64,000 nucleotides of DNA from Vibrio hepatarius (GTDB lineage Bacteria; Pseudomonadota; Gammaproteobacteria; Enterobacterales; Vibrionaceae). Where the stretch lies: positions 124,001-188,000 of the forward strand of contig NZ_JAATOO010000008.1 of assembly GCF_011806575.1 (NCBI RefSeq), in the 5' to 3' direction. Below are positions 8,978 through 17,776 of the stretch, piece by piece. The number at the start of each line of letters is the position of its first letter. Positions within the stretch are counted from its first letter, which is position 1. The notes under the pieces were generated by a model, which was given only the letters and a program-made list of their open reading frames with translations, had not been told where the DNA came from and made no database searches. Made by a program: the position numbers and the translations under genes.

Positions 8978-9037
8978 TTATTTTTGAGCAAAGGTATTGC
9001 TTTCTCCTCTGACTCAAGTTAACTTAATTGCAAATTG

Positions 9038-9049
9038 TTTGTGCGCAAA
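9038..9049. promoter_or_regulatory. Palindrome, candidate MarR operator 2
   Basis: TTTGTGCGCAAA, a near-perfect palindrome matching the first site at 9 of 12 positions, lies about 95 bases upstream of the divergent oxidoreductase. Confidence 0.45.
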
Positions 9050-9142
9050 GTATTTGTTAGCCAAGCAACGCGATATTTCGTGATACATCCAGTCAGTTTC
9101 ATGGCGGCGTATCTCGTGAAACAAAACTAAAGAGAGAGCAAA

Positions 9143-10138
9143 ATGAACAGCCAACAAATCCACCTAGTGTCTCGCCCAAGCGGCATGCCAACACAAGAAA
9201 ACTTTAAACTTGTTGAAGTTGAACTCCCTGCAATCCAAGACGGTGAAGTACTGGTCAGAAACACTTGGATGTCGGTAGACCCATATATGCGCGGTCGTAT
9301 GGTGGTTAGTGACTCATACATCGCGCCATTCGAGATTGACGAAGTACTGGAAGGCGGTGCCGTTGGTGAAGTGATTGAGTCTAAAAATGCAGATTTCCCT
9401 GTCGGTGCGAAAGTAAGCAATCTCAGTGGCTGGCGCACAACCTTTGTCAGCGATGGTAACGATCTGACATTACTTCCTTCGGTTGAACTCCCTGATCAAC
9501 ACTTCCTTGGTGTTATTGGTATGCCAGGTCTTACTGGTTGGGTTGGTCTGTTTAAAGTGGCGCAGCTTAAACCAACCGATACTGTATTTGTATCAGCGGC
9601 ATCCGGTGCGGTAGGTAGTGTAGTTTGCCAAATCGCCAAACAATACGGCTGTAAAGTCATCGGCTCCGTAGGCTCTGATGAGAAAGCGGAGATGGTCAAA
9701 GCGATGGGCGTTGACGCTGTGATTAACTACAAGAAAGTGGATGATCTGACTCAAGCGCTACGTGAAGCTGCACCAGAAGGCATTGATGTTTACTTTGAAA
9801 ACGTGGGCGGTGCGCACCTACAAGCGGCGCTGGAAGTGATCAACCCATATGGTCGTATCCCAGTTTGCGGCATGATTGCTGACTACAATGCCGATGTTCC
9901 ACAACCTGGTCCTAGCAACTTACTGCAAATCAACACTAAGAAGCTGACAATGCAAGGCTTTATCGTGATGGATTACTGGGAGCACTATGGCGAGTTTGTT
10001 GAACAAATGGGCCAATGGATTAAAGAAGGCAAAGTGAAGTCTGAAGAGACTGTATATGAAGGCCTTGAAAACGCAGCTGAAGCATTTATCGGTCTATTTG
10101 AAGGCAAAAACAAAGGTAAGATGTTGGTTAAGATTTAA
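9143..10138 (+). CDS. NADP-dependent MDR-family oxidoreductase (CurA/leukotriene B4 dehydrogenase type)
   Basis: 331 residues of the zinc-free medium-chain dehydrogenase/reductase family that reduces C=C bonds of alpha,beta-unsaturated carbonyls with NADPH. Family marks are SVDPYMRGRM (about residue 48), GMPGLTGWVGL, the nucleotide-binding AASGAVGSVVCQIAK (about residue 155), YFENVGG and CGMIADYN. There are no zinc ligands. The ATG follows GAGAGAGCAAA. It is divergent from the MarR/OhrR-like repressor, which fits a role in clearing reactive aldehydes or quinones formed in oxidative stress. E. coli relatives are CurA and YncB-type enzymes; the physiological substrate here is not shown. Confidence 0.88.
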   Translation: MNSQQIHLVSRPSGMPTQENFKLVEVELPAIQDGEVLVRNTWMSVDPYMRGRMVVSDSYIAPFEIDEVLEGGAVGEVIESKNADFPVGAKVSNLSGWRTTFVSDGNDLTLLPSVELPDQHFLGVIGMPGLTGWVGLFKVAQLKPTDTVFVSAASGAVGSVVCQIAKQYGCKVIGSVGSDEKAEMVKAMGVDAVINYKKVDDLTQALREAAPEGIDVYFENVGGAHLQAALEVINPYGRIPVCGMIADYNADVPQPGPSNLLQINTKKLTMQGFIVMDYWEHYGEFVEQMGQWIKEGKVKSEETVYEGLENAAEAFIGLFEGKNKGKMLVKI

Positions 10139-10157
10139 CGAGCTAAGTGATAAGTAC

Positions 10158-10184
10158 AGGTGGGCATAAGCCCACCTTTTTTGT
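10158..10184 (+). terminator. Terminator of the oxidoreductase gene
   Basis: The stem AGGTGGGC / GCCCACCT with a 4-nt loop is followed by TTTTTT. Confidence 0.9.
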
Positions 10185-10258
10185 CTTCACGTACTGAAAA
10201 CTTGCTCACATTATTGCTATAGCCACTGGATATGTACTAATTAAACTCAAAAACAACG

Positions 10259-10289
10259 TTGACCTTGCCCCTAAGGTAAGCTTTAAGAT
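10259..10289 (+). promoter_or_regulatory. MerR-family (CueR-like) promoter of the copper-efflux operon
   Basis: A -35 box TTGACC (10259-10264) and a -10 box TAAGAT (10284-10289) are separated by 19 bp, the over-long spacer that MerR-family activators act on. The spacer holds the imperfect dyad ACCTTGCC-N5-GGTAAGCT, resembling CueR sites. No merR/cueR gene is in the window, so the regulator would be encoded elsewhere. Confidence 0.6.
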
Positions 10290-10347
10290 ACTTGGGTTTT
10301 GTTACTAGTGCATTTTAATAAAGTACGTTTTGATATATAGGTGCGTG

Positions 10348-10764
10348 ATGACCAACACGTTTCGAACAACATGGATTACGATACTCAGCATTCTTGCAAT
10401 GTTGATGTCTAGCTATGTTTCGAGCGCACCTGTCATGATGGCGAATATGATAAGTCCATCAGCAAACCTCAATCATAACGCTATGCAGTCAAACACCAAT
10501 ATGGCTGGTTGTGACACAGTCGTAGCCAGTCTTGACCATGCTCAGCACGCAGAAACGTCTTCCCCTGAAACGAGCTCGCATTGCGCAACACTGATGGATG
10601 ATGCTTACAACTGTTGTTCGTCGGTCTGTTCTAGTGTCTGTTTCCCACTGCAAGTTTCTCAAGTCTCGCGAGATTACACCTTCTCGCTCGCACTTCATTC
10701 TCCAATCATTATCGGTGACAAAGTCACCCGCTCGCAAAGCATACTGCGCCCGCCTTCCATCTAA
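10348..10764 (+). CDS. Small exported Met/His/Cys-rich protein, first gene of the copper operon
   Basis: 138 residues from ATG 10348; an upstream in-frame TTG at 10330 is less likely. A signal-like hydrophobic N terminus (WITILSILAMLMSSYVSS) is followed by a segment dense in Met, His and Cys: MMANMISPSANLNHNAMQ, GCDTVVASLDHAQHAE, then HCATLMDDAYNCCSSVCSSVC. This composition suggests periplasmic metal binding. It is the first gene after the MerR-type promoter, with the efflux genes about 100 bases downstream, so a copper or silver chaperone or sensor role is inferred. I recognise no named family, though related small proteins often head cus-like operons. Confidence 0.6.
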   Translation: MTNTFRTTWITILSILAMLMSSYVSSAPVMMANMISPSANLNHNAMQSNTNMAGCDTVVASLDHAQHAETSSPETSSHCATLMDDAYNCCSSVCSSVCFPLQVSQVSRDYTFSLALHSPIIIGDKVTRSQSILRPPSI

Positions 10765-10865
10765 ATCCTTATCTGATGTTTAACGCCTTTCACGTTAGTC
10801 AGCGTAACGCTGCGTAGTGAGGGATCGATCTACGCGTCTTTTGACGCCCAGAATGGATAAAGATT

Positions 10866-12233
10866 GTGAATATAGACACACGATTAGTCGCCGTGGCAGC
10901 CAGTATCGCCGTGGTGCTGTATCCGTCGGTTTCGGTGAGCGCCGAAACCAAGGTGAGGTCAGTGGCTGAGGTTACTAATGCCACAACGCAACTCAACCAA
11001 TTAATTGAACACGCGCTGACACAAGACAGCAGCCGAAAACAGTACTTTGCGCAGTCACAAGCAATGCGCGAAACCGGCGTTGCCAGCGCCACGCTCATGG
11101 ACCCGAAACTTAAGGTCGGATTTGGCGGACTGCCTGTCGATAGCTTTGAGTTTGATGAAGACCCAATGACCAATATTTCGGTGGGTTTGATGCAGCAGTT
11201 TGAACGCGGTTCTAGCTTGGACTTGCAACAGAAGAAAGCCAATCAACAGGCCGATGGCGCCGCTTTTCAAGTTGAGACCCGAGAGCGTGAAGTGGCCAAT
11301 AACATCACTCAGCTTTGGTTGGAACTTGGTTATCAGCAAACCGCACAAACGATATTGCAGCAAAATCGCACCTTGATGAGAGAAATGGAGCGCTTCATTC
11401 AAACCAATTACTCGATTGGTAAAAGCGAAGCGCAAGATCTGCTGAATGCGCAACTGCAAGTGACCAAACTGGATGAAAAACTGCAGGCCAATGCTCAGAT
11501 GCAGCGTCGTATTATTACCCAACTTTCTGAGTGGTTAGGCTCTGACTGGTTGAACGCTAATCAGTCAGTTCGAGCGATCAACCAGTTGGATTGGAGCTCG
11601 CTTGATCAGCTCGTCAATACCGATACCACCAAGCATTACCAGCAATTGCTCCAGCATCCGATGGTCAAAATGGCGGATGTCAGTATTTCAGCCAATCAAA
11701 CCCAAGTAGAGCTGGCAGAGGAATCTTACAGCCCCCAGTTTGGCGTGGAAGTCATGTACGCCTATCGCCAAGCGGAAAACATGCGAGGTGAACCAGCATC
11801 CGATTTGGTGAGCGCTTACCTGACCATGGACATTCCTTTGTTTACAGGTAACCGCCAAGACAAAAACTTAGCGTCAGCGCAATACCAAGTAGGCGCAGCC
11901 AAGTCTCAAAAAGATACGCTATTGGCGCAAATGAACGCCAAAGTGAACGCGTTGTTAGTCGACCGAAGCAACCTAGAGCAGCGACTTGAACGTTATCAAT
12001 CGACCTTATTACCCCAAGCTTCAGCGCGAATTAAAGCGGTAGAACGAGGGTATCAAAACAATACCGCCCAGTTTAATGATGTGATCACTGCCACCACGGA
12101 TGAGCTCGCGATTCAGCTCGAACAGCAACGTCTCACGACCGATTTAAACATAGTTAACAGTAACTTAGCGGCGCTGCTGGGAGGGTTTGACTATCAAGTA
12201 GACAAACCTCAACTCGACGACATTGAAGAATAA
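10866..12233 (+). CDS. TolC-family outer-membrane factor of a heavy-metal efflux system
   Basis: 455 residues from a GTG start with GGATAAAG upstream. A signal peptide is followed by the repeated long helical segments of outer-membrane efflux proteins (AQSQAMRETGVASATLMDPKLKVGFGGLP at about residues 60-90, GVEVMYAYRQAENMRGEPASDLVSAYLTMDIP at about residue 300). It would form the trimeric exit duct for the RND pump encoded next door. CusC and CzcC are the closest functional analogues. The gene is followed within 13 bases by the adaptor gene. The GFGGLPVDSF/SVGLMQQFERG segments are typical of metal-type TolC relatives. Confidence 0.85.
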   Translation: MNIDTRLVAVAASIAVVLYPSVSVSAETKVRSVAEVTNATTQLNQLIEHALTQDSSRKQYFAQSQAMRETGVASATLMDPKLKVGFGGLPVDSFEFDEDPMTNISVGLMQQFERGSSLDLQQKKANQQADGAAFQVETREREVANNITQLWLELGYQQTAQTILQQNRTLMREMERFIQTNYSIGKSEAQDLLNAQLQVTKLDEKLQANAQMQRRIITQLSEWLGSDWLNANQSVRAINQLDWSSLDQLVNTDTTKHYQQLLQHPMVKMADVSISANQTQVELAEESYSPQFGVEVMYAYRQAENMRGEPASDLVSAYLTMDIPLFTGNRQDKNLASAQYQVGAAKSQKDTLLAQMNAKVNALLVDRSNLEQRLERYQSTLLPQASARIKAVERGYQNNTAQFNDVITATTDELAIQLEQQRLTTDLNIVNSNLAALLGGFDYQVDKPQLDDIEE

Positions 12234-12246
12234 TAAGGTAAGAAAA

Positions 12247-13953
12247 ATGAAAACATTACAAGTTGCATCCGTCGCTTTGTTGGTTGGCGGTGCTTTAGGG
12301 TTTAGTGCGAATTATTTGCTGCCTGGTGCGGCGCAAGGTATGGACGCGATGGCAAGTACGGCGCAAGCCAGCAGCAATGAACCCTTGTATTGGGTTGCGC
12401 CGATGGACCCTAACTACAAGCGTGACAAGCCAGGAAAATCACCGATGGGAATGGATTTGATTCCGGTGTATGCCGAAGACTTCAGTGGTGAAAATGACCA
12501 GCCAGGAACAGTCACCATTGACCCATCGGTTGAAAACAACCTCGGCGTGAAGGTGGAACGTGCTACAACTGAGCAGTTGTCTCCACGAATCGAAACTGTT
12601 GGCTACATTGCCTTTGATGAAAGCTACTTATGGCAGACCAACGTTCGCGTCGCAGGCTGGGTGGAAAAACTCTACATCAACGCGGTGGGCGAGAAGGTCA
12701 ATCAAGGGGATGTGCTATTTAGCCTCTATTCGCCTGAGTTAGTCAAAGCGCAGGAAGAGTTAATCAATGCGTACCGCACTGGTCGTAGCGGTTTAGTGAA
12801 AGGAGCGACCGAACGACTGGTGACATTGGGCGTTGACAGAGCGCAAATCAATGCGATCAAACGTCGTGGTAAAGCGTCGCAGACGATAGAAATCAAAGCA
12901 CCAGCAGACGGCGTGATCGCCAGCCTCAACATTCGCGAAGGAGGATATCTGTCTCCAGCACAAGCGGTGATCAGTGCTGGCCCGCTTGATAATGTCTGGG
13001 TTGATGCGGAGGTGTTTGAGCGCCAGACCCATTGGATTTCGTCTGGCAGCAAAGCGACCATGACCCTCGACGCGATACCGGGTAGCGAGTGGCAAGGCGT
13101 GGTGGATTATGTCTACCCGATCCTCGACCCGAAAACCCGCACATTACGCGTACGCCTTAAGTTCCCGAACCCAAATGGTGAACTAAAGCCAAATATGTTT
13201 GCCAATATCGCGTTGCAACCCGTTAGCGAAGATGCGGTGTTAACCATTCCGCGTTCTGCCGTGATTCGCTCTGGTGGTATGACGCGCGTTGTGTTGGCAG
13301 AAGGTGAGGGCAAATATCGCTCAGCTCGTATCGATGTTGGACGTGAAGCGGGTGAGCGTATCGAAGTGCTTAACGGGCTTAATGAAAATGACCAAGTGGT
13401 GACGTCAGCACACTTCATGCTGGATTCTGAATCGAGCCAAACCGCGGACTTGTCGCGAATTAACGGTGTCTCAGAGGCGCAAGAAACTGCGTGGGCTAAA
13501 GGGGAGATCACCGACCTGATGCAAGACCATCGAATGGTGACTATCAGTCATCAACCTGTTCCAGAATGGGATTGGCCGGGAATGACAATGAACTTCACCT
13601 TTGCTGACGGTGTTGATATTAGCGCCTTACAAAAGGGACAAGCGATTGAGTTCGAAATGCAGAAAAATGCCCAAGGTCAGTATGAAATCGTCGATTTCAA
13701 AGCGGACGACAGCGTATTGGCGTCTGAAGTTTGGTTGACTGGCGATATCTCTATGTTGATGGCGGACTTTGGCATGCTGACCTTAAATCACCTGCCGGTA
13801 GCTGAGTGGAGCTGGGAAGCAGGAGAAATGAACTTTTCTGTGGGTGAGGATGTGGATCTATCAGGTTTTGAGGAGGGTCAGAAGGTTCGGTTTCTAGTCG
13901 AGAAACGAGGTTCTGACTATCAACTTAAGAAACTTGAAGCGATAGAGGGCTAA
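12247..13953 (+). CDS. cusB: CusB-like periplasmic adaptor with two C-terminal CusF-like domains
   Basis: 568 residues from ATG 12247, chosen over an upstream in-frame TTG that overlaps cusC. The order is: membrane anchor or signal (residues 1-30); a short heavy-metal-binding segment YWVAPMDPNYKRDKPGKSPMGMDLIPVY (residues about 52-80); the adaptor core with lipoyl-like, hairpin and barrel parts; then two tandem CusF-like domains (about 425-495 and 500-568). The first keeps the Cu/Ag ligands His, Trp, Met, Met (SHQPVPEWDWPGMTMNF). In the second (NHLPVAEWSWEAGEMNF) the first Met of the pair is replaced. It links the outer-membrane factor to the RND pump and hands over metal. Confidence 0.88.
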   Translation: MKTLQVASVALLVGGALGFSANYLLPGAAQGMDAMASTAQASSNEPLYWVAPMDPNYKRDKPGKSPMGMDLIPVYAEDFSGENDQPGTVTIDPSVENNLGVKVERATTEQLSPRIETVGYIAFDESYLWQTNVRVAGWVEKLYINAVGEKVNQGDVLFSLYSPELVKAQEELINAYRTGRSGLVKGATERLVTLGVDRAQINAIKRRGKASQTIEIKAPADGVIASLNIREGGYLSPAQAVISAGPLDNVWVDAEVFERQTHWISSGSKATMTLDAIPGSEWQGVVDYVYPILDPKTRTLRVRLKFPNPNGELKPNMFANIALQPVSEDAVLTIPRSAVIRSGGMTRVVLAEGEGKYRSARIDVGREAGERIEVLNGLNENDQVVTSAHFMLDSESSQTADLSRINGVSEAQETAWAKGEITDLMQDHRMVTISHQPVPEWDWPGMTMNFTFADGVDISALQKGQAIEFEMQKNAQGQYEIVDFKADDSVLASEVWLTGDISMLMADFGMLTLNHLPVAEWSWEAGEMNFSVGEDVDLSGFEEGQKVRFLVEKRGSDYQLKKLEAIEG

Positions 13954-13955
13954 TT

Positions 13956-16900
13956 ATGATCGGTGCAATTATTCGTTGGTCGATTGGCAATCGATTCATC
14001 GTTCTCCTCGCGACGTTGGCGCTGGTTCTTGGCGGTCTTTACAGTGTAAAAAACACACCAGTTGACGCCATTCCAGACTTGTCTGACGTTCAGGTGATCA
14101 TTAAAACCAGCTACCCGGGCCAAGCGCCGCAAGTAGTTGAAGATCAGGTGACTTATCCGCTGACTACTGCGATGTTAGCGGTACCGGGTGCAGAAACCGT
14201 GCGTGGTTACTCGTTCTTCGGTGATTCGTACGTATACATCATTTTTAACGACGATACCGACATGTACTGGGCTCGTTCGAGGGTGTTGGAGTACTTGAGC
14301 CAAGTCGCGCCTAAGTTGCCGCCGAACGCAAAACCGACGCTAGGGCCTGATGCAACAGGTGTGGGCTGGGTGTACAGCTACGTGTTGCAAGACAAAACAG
14401 GCAAACACGATTTGGCAGAGTTACGAAGTCTGCAAGACTGGTTCCTCAAATATGAACTGCAAACCGTAGATGGCGTATCAGAAGTCGCGACTGTCGGCGG
14501 TATGGTCAAGCAGTACCAAGTGCAAATCGACCCCGCCAAGCTGCGTGCTTACAACCTGACGTTGCAACAAGTAAATATGGCGATTCAAAACGGTAACCAA
14601 GAAACGGGGGCATCGGTCGTTGAAGTCGCGGAAGCGGAACACATGGTGCGTACGACGGGTTACCTGTCGAGTATTGAAGATATCCAATCGCTGCCACTCA
14701 AAGTGACCGAAAAAGGCACGCCGCTGTTATTGGGGGATATTGCTGACATCAACCTAGGTCCGCAGATGCGTCGTGGCATTTCTGAATTCAACGGTGAAGG
14801 TGAAGCTGTTGGCGGAGTGATCGTGATGCGCTACGGTGAAAATGCCAGTCAGGTGATTTCTCAAGTCAAAGATAAGCTTGCGGACCTACAACGCGGCTTA
14901 CCGGAAGGTGTGGAAATCGTCGCTACCTACGACCGCTCGACGTTGATTGACGCTGCGGTAGAAAACCTATGGAAGAAACTCGCCGAAGAGTTCATCGTCG
15001 TTGCGATCGTGTGTGCGCTGTTCTTGTTCCACATTCGTTCGTCACTGGTGATTGCTCTGAGCTTACCCGTCGGTATTCTTTCCGCTTTTATCGTTATGCA
15101 CTCGCAGGGCATCAACGCCAACATCATGTCACTCGGCGGTATCGCCATCGCGATTGGTGCCATGGTGGATGGGGCGATCGTGATGATAGAAAACGTCCAC
15201 AAACACATAGAGCGGACGCCACTCACCGACAAAAACCGTTGGCAAGTGATCGGAAAAGCCGCTGAAGAAGTGGGTGCACCGCTGTTTTTCTCGCTACTTA
15301 TCATTACCTTGAGCTTCGTCCCAGTGTTCGCCCTTGAAGGACAAGAGGGCAAAATGTTCTCGCCACTGGCGTTTACCAAAACTTACGCGATGGCAGCATC
15401 GGCGGGCTTAGCAATCACGTTAGTCCCTGTGCTGATGGGCTACTTTATCCGCGGTAAAGTGTTGCCTGAACATAAAAACCCAATCAATAAGAGTTTGGTC
15501 GCGTTGTACAAACCGCTGCTCAATATCAGTCTCAAGTATCCAAAGAGCATGATCGTTCTGGCGATTGGTTTGATGGCATCGGCGTACTATCCGACCAGCC
15601 AATTGGGCAGCGAGTTTATCCCGCCGTTGGATGAAGGCGATCTCATGTACATGCCGACCACTTACCCAGGTATTTCGATCGGTAAAGCCCGTGAGGTTCT
15701 TCAACAAACCAATAAGCTGATCAAAACCGTACCGGAAGTGAAAACGGTGTGGGGCAAGATTGGCCGAGCTGAAACTGCGACCGACCCAGCGCCGCTAACC
15801 ATGATTGAAACCGTTATTCAGTTGAGACCGCGCTCGGAATGGCGCGAAGGGGTCACCACTGAATCGCTGCGCAAAGAGTTTGATGATTTGGTGCAGTTCC
15901 CGGGTTTAACCAATGCTTGGGTTATGCCAATTAAAACACGTATCGATATGCTAGCGACGGGGATTAAAACCCCTATCGGTATCAAGATCTCTGGTCCTGA
16001 TCTGAAAGAGATAGAAAAAATCGGTGCGCAATTAGAGCCAATTTTGAGTCAACTGCAAGGTACAGCGTCGGTTTACGCCGAACGTGTCGCTGGCGGTCGC
16101 TATGTCACGATCGATATTAAACGCCGCGCTGCTGCTCGATATGGTTTGAATATCAAAGATGTGCAGCAAGTCATTTCGACCGCTGTCGGTGGTATGAACG
16201 TGGGTGAAACCATCGAAGGTTTGGAACGTTACCCGATCAACGTTCGTTACCCGCAAAGCTATCGTGATTCTGTGGTGAAGTTGCAGAACCTACCCTTGGT
16301 GACACCAAACGGTGCGCGTATTGCGCTCGCGGATGTTGCCGACATTCGCTATGAAGACGGTCCACCGATGATCAAGACCGAGAACGCGCGTCCAAACGGT
16401 TGGGTATTTGTCGATATCGACGGTCGAGACTTGGGTTCGTATGTTGCTGAAGCGCAGCAAGTGGTCGCAGAACAACTAGTGATGCCCGCGGGCTACGCGC
16501 TGACATGGTCAGGTCAGTATGAGTACATGCAACGCGCTAAAGAGCGTTTGAGCGTCGTGGTGCCGATTACCCTCGTCATCATCATGCTGCTGCTTTACTT
16601 CAGCTTCCGCCGCATCGGCGAAGTGTTGATCATCATGGCGACTCTGCCGCTAGCGATGGTTGGCGGCTTATGGCTGATGCACTACCTCGGTTACAACTTC
16701 TCTATTGCAGTCGGGGTGGGCTTTATCGCGCTCGCCGGGGTCGCGGTCGAGATAGGCGTCATCATGTTGGTCTACCTTAACCAAGCTTGGCATCACAAGA
16801 AGCTCGATGCTCAAGAGCAAAACAAGCAACTGGATAGAGATGACCTCACGAAAGCGATTCAAGAAGGCGCGGGTTTAAGGGTTCGTCCAGTAATGATGAC

Positions 16901-17075
16901 GGTGCTGACAGTCATCATTGGTCTTATACCAATCATGTATGGCTCAGGAACAGGTTCACAAGTCATGCAGCGCATTGCTGCTCCGATGATTGGCGGCATG
17001 GCGTCTGCACTGTTGCTCACACTGCTGGTATTACCGGCGATTTTTAAACTCTGGAAACAACGCGAAGTTAAGTAA
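13956..17075 (+). CDS. cusA: CusA/CzcA-type heavy-metal RND efflux pump
   Basis: 1039 residues with the RND layout of twelve transmembrane segments and two large periplasmic loops. FIVLLATLALVLGGLYSVKNTPVDAIPDLSDVQVIIKT at the start is the heavy-metal subfamily signature, and SLGGIAIAIGAMVDGAIVMIENVHK (about residue 400) holds the proton-relay aspartates. Methionines in RIDMLATGIKTPIGIKISG and STAVGGMNVGE occupy places where monovalent-cation pumps such as CusA carry ligands, favouring Cu+/Ag+ over Zn/Co. It starts two bases after the adaptor stop, and a hairpin and the cupredoxin gene follow. The pump exports metal from periplasm or cytosol in exchange for protons. Confidence 0.92.
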   Translation: MIGAIIRWSIGNRFIVLLATLALVLGGLYSVKNTPVDAIPDLSDVQVIIKTSYPGQAPQVVEDQVTYPLTTAMLAVPGAETVRGYSFFGDSYVYIIFNDDTDMYWARSRVLEYLSQVAPKLPPNAKPTLGPDATGVGWVYSYVLQDKTGKHDLAELRSLQDWFLKYELQTVDGVSEVATVGGMVKQYQVQIDPAKLRAYNLTLQQVNMAIQNGNQETGASVVEVAEAEHMVRTTGYLSSIEDIQSLPLKVTEKGTPLLLGDIADINLGPQMRRGISEFNGEGEAVGGVIVMRYGENASQVISQVKDKLADLQRGLPEGVEIVATYDRSTLIDAAVENLWKKLAEEFIVVAIVCALFLFHIRSSLVIALSLPVGILSAFIVMHSQGINANIMSLGGIAIAIGAMVDGAIVMIENVHKHIERTPLTDKNRWQVIGKAAEEVGAPLFFSLLIITLSFVPVFALEGQEGKMFSPLAFTKTYAMAASAGLAITLVPVLMGYFIRGKVLPEHKNPINKSLVALYKPLLNISLKYPKSMIVLAIGLMASAYYPTSQLGSEFIPPLDEGDLMYMPTTYPGISIGKAREVLQQTNKLIKTVPEVKTVWGKIGRAETATDPAPLTMIETVIQLRPRSEWREGVTTESLRKEFDDLVQFPGLTNAWVMPIKTRIDMLATGIKTPIGIKISGPDLKEIEKIGAQLEPILSQLQGTASVYAERVAGGRYVTIDIKRRAAARYGLNIKDVQQVISTAVGGMNVGETIEGLERYPINVRYPQSYRDSVVKLQNLPLVTPNGARIALADVADIRYEDGPPMIKTENARPNGWVFVDIDGRDLGSYVAEAQQVVAEQLVMPAGYALTWSGQYEYMQRAKERLSVVVPITLVIIMLLLYFSFRRIGEVLIIMATLPLAMVGGLWLMHYLGYNFSIAVGVGFIALAGVAVEIGVIMLVYLNQAWHHKKLDAQEQNKQLDRDDLTKAIQEGAGLRVRPVMMTVLTVIIGLIPIMYGSGTGSQVMQRIAAPMIGGMASALLLTLLVLPAIFKLWKQREVK

Positions 17076-17102
17076 CGAATTCGATTAACTCTGTTCAATG
17101 AG

Positions 17103-17136
17103 GTGTGCAATGCGATTTGGGAAAATCCTTGCACAC
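17103..17136 (+). other. Hairpin between cusA and the cupredoxin gene
   Basis: GTGTGCAA and TTGCACAC pair across an 18-nt loop inside the operon. There is no T run, so it is more likely an mRNA-stability or processing element than a terminator. Confidence 0.4.
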
Positions 17137-17165
17137 TGATTTGAATGACACCAAAAGGAAACACA

Positions 17166-17723
17166 ATGAAAAAGACACTGATTACCCTAGCAATGACGAT
17201 GTTAAGTGCCAGCGCTCTAGCAGACGGTATGGACATGTCAAATATGGATCATTCAAACATGAAGCAAGGCTCTATGAAAATGGATCATAGTGCGATGCAG
17301 ATGCAAGACGGCAAAATGGACCACTCAGGCATGATGAATATGGACGGTATGTCTGAAGTGGGTATGCCTGCAAAAGGTGCGAAACCAGATGTCGTGGTAC
17401 ACGTGATGCTAAGTGACGATATGAAAATCACGTTTAAGAAAGACGTTGAGATTCAGCCAAACGACGTTGTGCAGTTTGTGGTGATGAACACAGGCAAAAT
17501 CGACCACGAATTCTCGATTGGTTCTGCGGCTGAACAGCTCAAACACCGTGAAATGATGAAGAAGATGGGCAACCATGCGCATGACACGGGCAGCACGGTA
17601 ACGGTACAGCCAAGTAAAGCGAAGCAACTGCTTTGGCATTTCAGTGGTGACAACAACATCGAATTTGCATGCAACATCCCAGGGCACGCTGAAGCGGGTA
17701 TGGTGAAGAAAATTACGCTGTAA
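17166..17723 (+). CDS. Exported cupredoxin-like copper protein with Met/His-rich N terminus
   Basis: 185 residues from ATG 17166, preceded by AAAAGGAAACACA. A signal peptide (to ALADG) is followed by about 55 residues in which MDHS, MDMS and MKMDHS motifs repeat, typical of disordered copper-collecting tails. The C-terminal half is a plastocyanin/azurin-like fold: VVVHVMLSDDMKITFKKDVEIQPNDVVQFVVMNTGKIDHEFSIG, ending FACNIPGHAEAGMVKKITL. His in DHEFSIG, Cys in CNIPGH, that His, and Met in AGM are the expected type-1 copper ligands. It is the last gene of the efflux operon and likely buffers or delivers periplasmic copper. Confidence 0.85.
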   Translation: MKKTLITLAMTMLSASALADGMDMSNMDHSNMKQGSMKMDHSAMQMQDGKMDHSGMMNMDGMSEVGMPAKGAKPDVVVHVMLSDDMKITFKKDVEIQPNDVVQFVVMNTGKIDHEFSIGSAAEQLKHREMMKKMGNHAHDTGSTVTVQPSKAKQLLWHFSGDNNIEFACNIPGHAEAGMVKKITL

Positions 17724-17747
17724 ATTTTGAGTGAACCCAAACGATAA

Positions 17748-17774
17748 AGCGAGCTGAGAAGCTCGCTTTTTTGC
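17748..17774 (+). terminator. Terminator of the copper operon
   Basis: The stem AGCGAGCT / AGCTCGCT is followed by TTTTTT. A close copy of this hairpin and about 30 further bases recurs at 21068-21095. Confidence 0.85.
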
Positions 17775-17776
17775 CT

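Noticed and set aside
14927..15379. Minus-strand frames opposite cusA
   Set aside because: Shadows of the RND pump gene: no family resemblance and codon positions follow the plus-strand gene.
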